Source of the DNA: Methanobacterium sp.
GTDB lineage: Archaea > Methanobacteriota > Methanobacteria > Methanobacteriales > Methanobacteriaceae
Assembly: GCA_016222945.1 (NCBI GenBank)
Contig: JACRPY010000003.1
Coordinates: forward strand, 191,707 to 255,706
DNA: 64,000 bases
Direction: 5' to 3'
Made by a program: the position numbers and the translations under genes. This document shows, one piece after another, positions 25,405 to 33,034 of the stretch. Below the pieces are notes generated by a model. It worked only from the letters and a program-made list of their open reading frames with translations. It had not been told where the DNA came from and did not search any database. Within the stretch, counting starts at the first letter, position 1; each line of letters starts with the position of its first letter.

Positions 25405-26253
25405 ATGAATTGTCCAAATTGTGGTGTAGAAGTAGATGCAGATACTAAATTCTGCCCTGAATGCGGTTCAAAAATAGAAGTAGTTGAAACAGCTGCTCCA
25501 GAAGTGGTGCCAGAACCAGTTCCTGCTGAAGTTCCAGCAGTAGCCGGAGGCCAAACTACAACTAAATACTCAATAGCTCAATTTGTAAGTAAAACCAGTG
25601 AAAAAACTGGTGGTAACGAAGTATTCGAACTTGAAAATGCTTACTTGCTGGATGTTAATGTAAATGGTAAAGTTTGGGCTAAATGGGGTTCAATGGTATC
25701 CTATATAGGCGATATGAAATTTAGGAAAGAGAGTTCTCTTGAAGGTGGAATTGACAAGTTCTTAAAGAAGAAAATGACTGGAGCCGGAGCACATTTAATG
25801 AAAGCAGAAGGCCAAGGACATCTTTATCTTGCTGATTATGGAAAGGAAATAATCATATTAAACCTTCAAAACGAAAGACTGTATGTAAATGGAAATGACG
25901 TGCTTGCATTTGAAGAAACTGTGAGTTATGACATTAAAATGATGTCTGGAGGAGGAAGCATGATGTCTGGAGGTCTTTTCCAGATAAGATTTGAAGGTAC
26001 AGGCATGGTTGCAATAACAACCCATTTCACACCATTAACAATTCAAGTAACTCCAGATAAGCCTATTTACACTGATCCAAATGCAACTGTTGCCTGGTCT
26101 GATGGTGTTGTTCCTGAAATTAAAATGGATGTGGGCTTAGGTACCCTTTTAGGCAGAAGCAGCGGTGAAACATTCCAGATGAAGTTCCAGGGAACTGGTT
26201 TTGTAATTGTTCAGCCTTACGAAGAAATTGCCGGCGGCTTAGGTCAAATATAA
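25405..26253 (+). CDS. Zinc-ribbon plus AIM24-family protein
   Basis: A 282-residue protein with an N-terminal zinc ribbon (CPNCGVEVDADTKFCPECG, residues 3-21), a Pro/Val/Glu-rich linker (about 30-50) and an AIM24/DUF124 beta-barrel domain (about 55-280) with internally repeated Gly-rich strands such as GGGSMMSGGLFQIRFEGTG. AIM24 domains occur in all domains of life; their biochemical role is not settled. Glycine-rich edges may favour self-assembly. The ATG follows GAGGTGA. A perfect hairpin follows the gene. Confidence 0.85.
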   Translation: MNCPNCGVEVDADTKFCPECGSKIEVVETAAPEVVPEPVPAEVPAVAGGQTTTKYSIAQFVSKTSEKTGGNEVFELENAYLLDVNVNGKVWAKWGSMVSYIGDMKFRKESSLEGGIDKFLKKKMTGAGAHLMKAEGQGHLYLADYGKEIIILNLQNERLYVNGNDVLAFEETVSYDIKMMSGGGSMMSGGLFQIRFEGTGMVAITTHFTPLTIQVTPDKPIYTDPNATVAWSDGVVPEIKMDVGLGTLLGRSSGETFQMKFQGTGFVIVQPYEEIAGGLGQI

Positions 26254-26269
26254 AAAACAATAGCTAACT

Positions 26270-26289
26270 ATGGGATTAAAAAATCCCAT
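26270..26289 (+). terminator. Hairpin ATGGGATT/AATCCCAT after the AIM24 gene
   Basis: A perfect 8-bp stem with a 4-nt A loop lies 17 nt after the stop codon. Transcript end or stabilising 3' structure; no long T run follows. Confidence 0.5.
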
Positions 26290-26428
26290 GAATTATTTTA
26301 TTTACGTAATAGGAGTTCCTATACAATTTTTTTATTAATTTAGTTTCATTTTAATTAGTTATACTATCAAAAAAACTTTATTACATGAAAACTTAATTCA
26401 TTGTAACAGGATATTTAGGAGCACGAAA

Positions 26429-27181
26429 ATGCCAAAAAGATTTGAAGGAATGGCTTACTGGGAAATTGTAAGCAGACAAATGGGAATTGTAACTAAATCA
26501 GAGCAAGAAAGACTTAAAGAAGCTAAAATCACTGTTGTTGGCTGCGGTGGAATTGGTGGTGCCACTACAGAAATGCTTGTTAGAATGGGTGTTGGAAACC
26601 TTAGAATAATTGATAAAGATAATTTCGACGTGTCTAACATTAACCGTCAGCTTATGAGCAGCTTCTATAGCGTTGGAAAATCTAAAGTAAGTGTGACAGA
26701 GGAAACTTTAAAGTCAATAAACCCTTTTACAAATATTGAAGCAATAGAAAAAGAAGTAAATGAAGATAATGTCAACGAAATCGTTGCAGATAGTGATATA
26801 GTTATAGATGCCCTTGATAATATTATAACAAGAATTATAGTAAGTAGATGTGCCCGAAATCTGGATATTCCTTTTATTCATGGTGCAATTCATGGAACAA
26901 TGGGCCAAGTAAATGTTTTTACAAATAATACTCCCAGTTATGAGGAAATTTTCAAATTACCATCCCTAAGCAAGGATTTGACAGAAGAAATAATAAACAA
27001 AGTAAATGGGATGGGTGCTGAAGTTCCTCCAGTTATTGCCCCATTACCTAATATTGTGGGTTGTTTGCAGGCTTTTGAAGCTTTTAAACTTATTACAGGT
27101 CAAGGAGAACCAATTATGGCTCCTGATGTTTTGATGTTTGATCTTTTAGGTAAAGAACCTTTTTCAACTGTTAAATTCTAA
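26429..27181 (+). CDS. ThiF/MoeB/HesA-type E1-like adenylyltransferase
   Basis: A 250-residue enzyme of the ubiquitin-activating E1-like family: nucleotide loop VVGCGGIGGATTEML, the acidic strand RIIDKDNFDVSNINRQ with the catalytic Arg, and the C-terminal IVGCLQAFEAFKLITG. Such proteins adenylate the C-terminal glycine of a ubiquitin-like sulfur carrier (MoaD, ThiS or SAMP) for sulfur transfer or conjugation. The CxxC zinc pairs of typical MoeB are not seen, so it may be a zinc-less subfamily. No sulfur-carrier gene is adjacent. AGGAGC precedes the ATG. Confidence 0.87.
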   Translation: MPKRFEGMAYWEIVSRQMGIVTKSEQERLKEAKITVVGCGGIGGATTEMLVRMGVGNLRIIDKDNFDVSNINRQLMSSFYSVGKSKVSVTEETLKSINPFTNIEAIEKEVNEDNVNEIVADSDIVIDALDNIITRIIVSRCARNLDIPFIHGAIHGTMGQVNVFTNNTPSYEEIFKLPSLSKDLTEEIINKVNGMGAEVPPVIAPLPNIVGCLQAFEAFKLITGQGEPIMAPDVLMFDLLGKEPFSTVKF

Positions 27182-27261
27182 TTTTAATTCTTATATTATG
27201 TTTTTAAGCTTCTTTTCCCTTTTAAAATAAACAAATTTTAGCCTATAAATTATTTGGAAAC

Positions 27262-27293
27262 ATTTATATATAAGGAAAAGGAAATCTCTTTCC
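27262..27293 (+). promoter_or_regulatory. glnA promoter with NrpR operator
   Basis: A TATA box, ATTTATATATAA, spans 27262-27273. Just downstream, at 27280-27293, is GGAA-N6-TTCC (GGAAATCTCTTTCC), the consensus operator of the methanogen nitrogen repressor NrpR. Its position over the expected transcription start would block initiation. The nrpR gene itself lies 1.5 kb downstream. Confidence 0.82.
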
Positions 27294-27331
27294 GGTGTAC
27301 ATTTACTCTAACTTTTACGGAGGTAAATTTA

Positions 27332-28660
27332 ATGTCAGACAAAATAGGACAAGTTATTGAAAATATTGAAAAATGCGGCACAAAATTTGTAAGGCTGCAA
27401 TTTGTGGACATACACGGAACTCCAAAAAATATGGCAATTCCATTGGTTAAACCAGATGATATTGAAGATGTAATTAAAGACGGTCTTCTATTTGACGGTT
27501 CATCTGTTGAAGGATTCGTTGACATTTATGAAAGCGATCTTATCCTTAAACCAGACCCAGATACTTTCTCTGCCCTTCCATGGAGACCAGAAGAAAAAAG
27601 TGTTTGCAGATTCATCTGTGACATTTACTGGCCAGAAGGAAAGCCATTTGAAGGAGATCCGCGATACATACTTAAAAATACATTAGAAAAAGCACGAAAA
27701 CAAGGTTACGAATATTACGTAGGCCCTGAACCAGAATTCTTCATAATCGACCAAGATGAGGATGGATACATCGTACCTCACGACCAGGGAGCATATTTCG
27801 ACGTAGAACCTGTAGATCAAGGAACAGACGTTAGAAGAGAACTCGTTTTAGGTCTTGAATCTTTAAACTTCGATATTGAGGTAAGTCACCACGAAGTAGG
27901 TCCTGGACAACACGAAATCGATTTCAAGTTTGATAAAGCTTTAAAAACAGCAGATGCAGTTATAACCTTTAAACAGGCCATAAAGGCAATTGTTGACAAT
28001 ATGGGATGTATGGTGACATTCATGCCTAAACCATTCTTCGGTGTAAATGGTAGCGGTATGCACATTAACCAGAGTTTATTTAAAAACGGTGAAAATATAT
28101 TCTTTGATCCAGATACTGAAAACCAGTTATCAGAAGAAGCACTCCACTTTGCAGGAGGTTTATTAAAACACTCCAAAGCGCTTTCAGCTGTTGTAGCTCC
28201 TACTGTAAACTCTTACAAGAGGTTGGTTCCAGGATATGAAGCACCTGTTTACATAGCATATGGCCTAAGAAACAGATCCACACTCGTAAGGATTCCTGCG
28301 TCCCGTGGTAAAGGTACAAGGTTAGAACTCAGATGCCCTGACCCATCATGTAATCCATATCTCGCTTTTGCAGCTACACTTGAAGCTGGAATGGACGGTC
28401 TTAAAAATAAAATCGATCCAGGTGAAGCAACAGAAATTGACATGTTTGAACTAGACTCCAGCGAATTAAGTGCTCGGGGAATAGATACATTACCATCCAG
28501 CCTATGGGAAGCATACCACGAACTTGAAAAAGATGCAGTCGTGAAATCAACTCTTGGAGACCATGTATACAACCAGTTCATGGCCATCAAGAAAAAAGAA
28601 TGGGATGAATACAGAATACAGGTGTTCCAGTACGAACTGGAAAAATACATGAACATTTAA
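27332..28660 (+). CDS. glnA: Glutamine synthetase, type I
   Basis: A 442-residue glutamine synthetase that condenses glutamate, ammonia and ATP. Seen are the beta-grasp N-terminus, DGSSVEGF, the ATP/metal block EPEFFI, GPGQHEIDFK, NGSGMHINQSL, and the RIPASRGKGTRLELRCPDPSCNPYLAF block. The length is typical of archaeal GSI-alpha. ATG 27332 follows GGAGG at 8 nt; a longer frame from 27254 runs through the promoter and is rejected. An NrpR operator sits over its promoter, so expression should rise under nitrogen limitation. Confidence 0.97.
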   Translation: MSDKIGQVIENIEKCGTKFVRLQFVDIHGTPKNMAIPLVKPDDIEDVIKDGLLFDGSSVEGFVDIYESDLILKPDPDTFSALPWRPEEKSVCRFICDIYWPEGKPFEGDPRYILKNTLEKARKQGYEYYVGPEPEFFIIDQDEDGYIVPHDQGAYFDVEPVDQGTDVRRELVLGLESLNFDIEVSHHEVGPGQHEIDFKFDKALKTADAVITFKQAIKAIVDNMGCMVTFMPKPFFGVNGSGMHINQSLFKNGENIFFDPDTENQLSEEALHFAGGLLKHSKALSAVVAPTVNSYKRLVPGYEAPVYIAYGLRNRSTLVRIPASRGKGTRLELRCPDPSCNPYLAFAATLEAGMDGLKNKIDPGEATEIDMFELDSSELSARGIDTLPSSLWEAYHELEKDAVVKSTLGDHVYNQFMAIKKKEWDEYRIQVFQYELEKYMNI

Positions 28661-28717
28661 AATCCCTTTCCTTTTTAATTTTTTTACAATTTATTTTCTG
28701 AAAGGTTTTTATCACTC

Positions 28718-28758
28718 GAAAACAGATGTTTTCTGAGGCCCAAAACACTTATGTGTTT
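28718..28758 (+). repeat. Two short palindromes between glnA and nrpR
   Basis: Stems GAAAAC-agat-GTTTTC (28718-28733) and AAACAC-ttat-GTGTTT (28743-28758) lie in the spacer. They resemble the hairpin family seen elsewhere in the window and may form the glnA transcript end. Confidence 0.55.
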
Positions 28759-28814
28759 AAGTGTTTAAATTTTACAATATAATACTAGATTTATAATTAA
28801 AATTTGGTGAAGAA

Positions 28815-30527
28815 ATGCCTGATGAAACTGATCGTAAAATGATAGAGATTCTGAGAATACTTGCAGACCAAGATAAAGTACTTGGTGCAAAAACAATTGC
28901 AGAAGAGCTTAAAAGAAAAGGTTATAATCTCGGAGAGCGTGCAGTAAGATATCACATGCGTATTCTGGATGAAAAAGGATTTACAGAGCGAATTGGATAT
29001 GCTGGAAGAGAAATAACTGAAAAGGGAATAAAAGAGCTTAAAAAAGGCCTTATTTACGATCAGGTGGATTTTGCTTTTTCTAAATTTGAGGGAATGATTT
29101 ATCAAACATCCCTGAATCCAAGAAACGGTACTGGAACTGTGGTTGTAAACACTTCCAGTTTTACATACGATGAAAAAGTTTTAAAAATAATTAAAGAAGT
29201 TTTCAGTAAAGGTATTGCAGTAAGCCCCTTTGTTAAACTTTCAGATATGGAACAACGCGGTTCTGAAGAATCTAATGAAAAAGAAATTAGATTAGATACT
29301 ATATGTGGAACCACCATAGACGGAATGCTTCTAAATGAAGGAATTCCTGTAATTCCCCAGTATGGCGGCCTAGTAAATGTAGAAGATTATGTACCTACCC
29401 GTTTTGTTGAACTTATAGCCTATAAAAAGACATCTATGACTCCTCTTGAAGCTTTCACTGCAAAAAACATGACTTCTGTATTGAATGTGGCAAGAGTTGG
29501 TAATGGAATGATTCCTGCAAATTTCAGGATAATTCCTGCTGCAGCAAGAGAAAATGCAGTTAAACTATTCAAGCAGCTTCAAAAAATACACGTTTCCGGG
29601 CTTTTAAAGATTGGTGAAAGCGGAGAATCTGTTTTAGGTGTTCCTGTTGATGATGATATGATAGGAATAGCTATAACTGGAGGTATAGCACCTCTTTGTG
29701 CTGCAAAAGAAGCAGGTTGCGAGGTTAACATTAAATTAGCTGAAAACATAATGGAATTTAAAGATATGGGTAAAATCGTGTCTTCCAAGCCTGTATTAAA
29801 AACCAGTGCCCCTGAAACTCCCCAAAAAGTTAAATTTTTACTTTCTAAGGCATGGAATCTTATATATAATGTGGATTTAGATTTAAAATCCCAAAAAGGT
29901 AATGTTATTGTAAATATATCCTATGTAGATAATGATAATCTTGATGAAGCAGTAGAAATAGTAAATGATGTTTTCAGTTCCAGACCTCAGTACTGTACCA
30001 GTAAATTCTATAAAACAGTTCCTCATCCAGATGGAGGAAGAACTGGGATTGCAACAGTCTGTAGCTTTACTATTGACGGATTACTCACTAAAAACAATAT
30101 ATTAACAACTCCCCAGTATGGAGGAATCCTTGAAATAGAAGAGAAAGGACCAAGATTTGTTGAATTAACTGCATACAGTGGTTCATCTATTGATCCGCAT
30201 GAAATATATCTTTCTAAAGATATGACTTCCGTTTTAGAAACATTAAACGGAAATGGTAGAATACTTGCAAGTTTAAGAGAAATTCCATATCTTGCTCGCC
30301 CTGATGCCGTTGATACTCTTAAAAAAATTGAAGATGCCGGATTTTCCATACTTAAAATTGGAGAACCAAGTGAACTTATTTATAACGCTAAAATAGAACG
30401 GTACCACGTGGGAATTGTTACTCCTGGCGGTTTAAATTCAATTGCAGCCATTATTGAAAGGGAAATTCCTGTAGAAGTTAAAGCTGTGGAACGTTTAATG
30501 AAATTAGAAGATATGGAAGAGTTCTAA
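28815..30527 (+). CDS. nrpR: Nitrogen regulatory repressor NrpR
   Basis: A 570-residue repressor: a winged helix-turn-helix (about 5-75: KTIAEELKRKGYNLGERAVRYHMRIL) followed by two DUF128/NrpR regulatory domains (about 85-315 and 325-565). The domains repeat the same landmarks: CGTTIDGMLLNEGIPVIPQYGG versus CSFTIDGLLTKNNILTTPQYGG, and the GIxxxGGxxPL/NSIAA segments. NrpR binds GGAA-N6-TTCC and releases DNA when 2-oxoglutarate is high. Location next to glnA with that operator supports the call. The single-protein, two-domain form is the common one in Methanobacteriales and Methanococcales. Confidence 0.95.
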   Translation: MPDETDRKMIEILRILADQDKVLGAKTIAEELKRKGYNLGERAVRYHMRILDEKGFTERIGYAGREITEKGIKELKKGLIYDQVDFAFSKFEGMIYQTSLNPRNGTGTVVVNTSSFTYDEKVLKIIKEVFSKGIAVSPFVKLSDMEQRGSEESNEKEIRLDTICGTTIDGMLLNEGIPVIPQYGGLVNVEDYVPTRFVELIAYKKTSMTPLEAFTAKNMTSVLNVARVGNGMIPANFRIIPAAARENAVKLFKQLQKIHVSGLLKIGESGESVLGVPVDDDMIGIAITGGIAPLCAAKEAGCEVNIKLAENIMEFKDMGKIVSSKPVLKTSAPETPQKVKFLLSKAWNLIYNVDLDLKSQKGNVIVNISYVDNDNLDEAVEIVNDVFSSRPQYCTSKFYKTVPHPDGGRTGIATVCSFTIDGLLTKNNILTTPQYGGILEIEEKGPRFVELTAYSGSSIDPHEIYLSKDMTSVLETLNGNGRILASLREIPYLARPDAVDTLKKIEDAGFSILKIGEPSELIYNAKIERYHVGIVTPGGLNSIAAIIEREIPVEVKAVERLMKLEDMEEF

Positions 30528-30678
30528 CTCTAATTTAAATTTTTCATGATAATAAATAAGTTTTTACATTTCTAAATCATTAATTTCGTTCTTTTATTAA
30601 TTCTAATTTTAGTTAATACTTTTTAGATTTTTTAATTCCAATTAAATTTATATGATAAAAAAGTTCCACCCCTATTAA

Positions 30679-31536
30679 ATGCAACTATATGCATATCATG
30701 GTGGTGATATAATAACCAATAAAGAAAGTAATCTGAAAACAGAAAAGGATCAAATAGACTGGAATAGACTTTGGAATGAAGATTTAAAGAAAATGCCTAC
30801 ATTAAATTATTCCGCTTGGGATAAAATTGCTGTGCAGTTTAATAAATGGATGGAAACTGACGATTATCCACAAAAATTATTGGAAAAGATTATTACATAT
30901 CCCCAATACACTATTTTGGATATTGGGTGTGGAAATGGAGCTGTAACTTTACAAATTGCAAAAAAGGTTAATCATGTGACTGCCCTTGATATGTCCAGCG
31001 AAATGCTCCAATTTTTAAGAAAAAATGCTCTTAATGAAGAATTATCAAATATTGATTACATTAGAAGCACTTTACAGGATTTTGAAATGGATAAAATTTA
31101 TGATGTTGTAATAGCATCAAGATCACTTAATGGAGTAGCTGATATTAAAAATGAATTAAAGAAAATAGATTTTGCAGCCAAAAAATATGTATTTATAACC
31201 TTATGGGGCGTAAATGCCAGAGGATTCGAAAAAAAAGCCTATGAAATTATTGGAAGAAACTTTCAGAATCATCCTGACTATTTATATGTATATAATATTC
31301 TTCATCAAATGGGAATATATGCCAACGTTGAAATGCTCGAATGTGAAACGAAACCTACTTATGCTAATTTAGATGAAGCAATTGACTTTTTAAGGTGGAG
31401 AATAAAAGATCTTACAGATAAAGAGGAGTCCTTATTAAAAGATTATCTTAAGGATGTAATGATAAATGATGATAATGGAATTTTACAATATCCTTATGAT
31501 AAGTCAGATTGGGTTTTGATCTGGTGGAAAAAATAA
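30679..31536 (+). CDS. Class I SAM-dependent methyltransferase
   Basis: A 285-residue methyltransferase with the SAM-binding motif I ILDIGCGNGAVTLQIA (about 90-105), motif II acidic residue in VTALDMSSEML and motif IV VIASRSLNGV. The substrate is unknown. ATG 30679 has no ribosome site but lies about 29 nt after TTTATATG (30647-30654), which fits a leaderless transcript. GGTGGTGAT within codons 8-10 has no canonical start after it until residue 39. It stands alone between nrpR and the metal regulon. Confidence 0.85.
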   Translation: MQLYAYHGGDIITNKESNLKTEKDQIDWNRLWNEDLKKMPTLNYSAWDKIAVQFNKWMETDDYPQKLLEKIITYPQYTILDIGCGNGAVTLQIAKKVNHVTALDMSSEMLQFLRKNALNEELSNIDYIRSTLQDFEMDKIYDVVIASRSLNGVADIKNELKKIDFAAKKYVFITLWGVNARGFEKKAYEIIGRNFQNHPDYLYVYNILHQMGIYANVEMLECETKPTYANLDEAIDFLRWRIKDLTDKEESLLKDYLKDVMINDDNGILQYPYDKSDWVLIWWKK

Positions 31537-31547
31537 TTTTTAAATAT

Positions 31548-31571
31548 CGATATGTTTATATATCCATATCG
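31548..31571 (+). promoter_or_regulatory. Inverted-repeat operator around TATA box, site 1 (perfect)
   Basis: CGATATG (31548-31554), 10 nt TTTATATATC, CATATCG (31565-31571): a perfect 7-bp inverted repeat that encloses the TATA box of the ferredoxin/polyferredoxin operon. Total span 24 bp, the same as the E. coli ModE box as remembered, with similar CG-N-TAT/ATA-N-CG ends. Five degenerate copies follow in the next 10 kb. Confidence 0.7.
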
Positions 31572-31618
31572 TATATCTCAATACATTAAAATATTTGGAG
31601 CCATCAAAAACGAAGCAT

Positions 31619-31699
31619 GCAAAAACTACGTTTTTGCTGCATCAAAATCAAAGATTTTGATAGTTTTTGGGGCCCAAAATATTGAAAATATTTTGGAGG
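31619..31699 (+). repeat. Three palindromes leading into the ferredoxin Shine-Dalgarno site
   Basis: Stems GCAAAAAC/GTTTTTGC (31619-31637), ATCAAAATC/GATTTTGAT (31641-31661) and CCAAAATATT/AATATTTTGG (31674-31696) lie in the 5' leader. The last arm overlaps the GGAGG ribosome site at 31695-31699, so folding would hide part of it. Confidence 0.8.
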
Positions 31700-31706
31700 A
31701 TCAATT

Positions 31707-31898
31707 ATGCCAGTTATTATTGATACAGAAAAATGTGGTAAAATCAAAAATTGCCCTGGAGAAGGATTATGTATAAAGATATGCGAAAAAGAAGCACTCA
31801 TAGAAGAAAATGGAGACGTTATTCTAGTTCCAGAAAAATGCGATGATTGCGACCTATGCATTCAAAACTGTCCAAATCAGGCCATATCCAAGAGTTGA
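31707..31898 (+). CDS. Small 2[4Fe-4S] ferredoxin-like protein
   Basis: A 63-residue protein with two cysteine clusters: an atypical first one (C-x5-C-x5-C-x3-C, in CGKIKNCPGEGLCIKIC) and a regular second one, CDDCDLCIQNCPN. It probably carries electrons to or from the polyferredoxin encoded 5 nt downstream. The widened first spacing may mean a modified or missing cluster. GGAGG precedes the ATG. The operator-type inverted repeat upstream links its control with the tungstate-transport genes. Confidence 0.85.
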   Translation: MPVIIDTEKCGKIKNCPGEGLCIKICEKEALIEENGDVILVPEKCDDCDLCIQNCPNQAISKS

Positions 31899-31903
31899 GA
31901 TAT

Positions 31904-32914
31904 ATGACTTCAGTAGAAAGAAATGGTAATCAAAAACGTTCTCTTGCACATAAAAATGAAAAATGTGTAGGTTGTGGAATATGTACAGATATATGTCCAA
32001 CAGAATCCATAAAATTAGGTCCTGTCCTCCCCATAGCAAGAGGAATTGTAAAAATGGATTACATAAATTTAGACAATGCTAAATGTGTTTTATGTGGCCT
32101 ATGTGCTTCTACATGTCCATTTAATGCTTTAGAATTTAAAATTGATGATAAAAACATTAAAGAGCTTGAAGCATACCCTAAATGGGAACATGAAGCAAAA
32201 ATTGATGAAGAATCATGTATATACTGTGGACATTGCGTTAAAGTATGTCCTAAAGATGCAATATTCCTGCAAAAGGTAATGCCTGAAAGATCTGAATTTG
32301 TAATTGGTGAAACAGATATAAATGAAGATAAATGCATCTATTGTGGTATGTGCAAAGATATATGCCCTGCAGAAGCTATTAAAATTGAACCTAACGATAT
32401 AAATTCAAGTAACCCTGAAATTGCAAAGGGGATACGCATTGACGAGTCTAAATGCGTTTATTGTGGTTTATGTAGGAGAATATGCCCAGAAGACGCCATA
32501 AAAATTATCTGTACAACATGCATGTACCGTGATGAAATAGAAGAACCTGAAATTATAGGAGATATACTTTTAAATGAAGATCAATGCATAAACTGCGGAT
32601 GGTGCCAGAAAATATGTCCTAAAGATGCTGCAGTTGTTACAAAACCCTTTGAAGGTCATATATACATGGATGAGAATGTTGAATGTAAAGGAGATTCCTG
32701 CCATGCATGCCTAGATGTCTGTCCATGTAATGCTGTAAGCATCGTTGATACTAAATCATCTGTAAATCCTGATTTATGCGTGTTATGTGGTGCTTGTAAA
32801 AAGGCATGCCCTCAAAAATGTATTGTTATTAAGCGGGACAAAATGAATCTTAATAATATTCGCTCTAAATCATGGAAAACCCGTATTGGGCAATTAATGG
32901 AAGATATTTCTTAA
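31904..32914 (+). CDS. Polyferredoxin, FwdF paralogue with eight cluster motifs
   Basis: A 336-residue protein with eight CxxCxxC...C-type motifs, the first CVGCGICTDICP and the last CVLCGACKKACP. The seventh is unusual (CKGDSCHACLDVCPC, two residues longer). It is collinear with FwdF of this window (49.0-50.1 kb), sharing landmarks such as CTDICPTESI-KLGP near the N-terminus and TKPFEG before motif seven. FwdF wires formylmethanofuran dehydrogenase to ferredoxin or heterodisulfide reductase. This copy may serve a second Fwd/Fmd form or metal-limited conditions; that is inference. ATG 31904 is six bases after the ferredoxin stop. Confidence 0.88.
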   Translation: MTSVERNGNQKRSLAHKNEKCVGCGICTDICPTESIKLGPVLPIARGIVKMDYINLDNAKCVLCGLCASTCPFNALEFKIDDKNIKELEAYPKWEHEAKIDEESCIYCGHCVKVCPKDAIFLQKVMPERSEFVIGETDINEDKCIYCGMCKDICPAEAIKIEPNDINSSNPEIAKGIRIDESKCVYCGLCRRICPEDAIKIICTTCMYRDEIEEPEIIGDILLNEDQCINCGWCQKICPKDAAVVTKPFEGHIYMDENVECKGDSCHACLDVCPCNAVSIVDTKSSVNPDLCVLCGACKKACPQKCIVIKRDKMNLNNIRSKSWKTRIGQLMEDIS

Positions 32915-32972
32915 AAAATTCCTTTAATTTTTTTATTTTAATCATATTTTCTGCACAATAAATGCTAACTAT

Positions 32973-32996
32973 CGATATGTATATATATGCATTTCA
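32973..32996 (+). promoter_or_regulatory. Inverted-repeat operator, site 2
   Basis: CGATATG (32973-32979), 10-nt spacer TATATATATG with TATA box, then CATTTCA (5 of 7 match CATATCG). It precedes the FmdE-like surface-protein gene. Confidence 0.6.
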
Positions 32997-33034
32997 ATAG
33001 ATTATTTTTACAAAATAATTTGGAGGTGAAAATT

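Noticed and set aside
27254..27331. N-terminal extension of glutamine synthetase
   Set aside because: It covers the TATA box and NrpR operator; ATG 27332 has the ribosome site and the conserved N-terminus.
31552..31776. 74-codon frame on the plus strand
   Set aside because: It covers the operator and hairpin array and overlaps the ferredoxin gene out of frame; no ribosome site.
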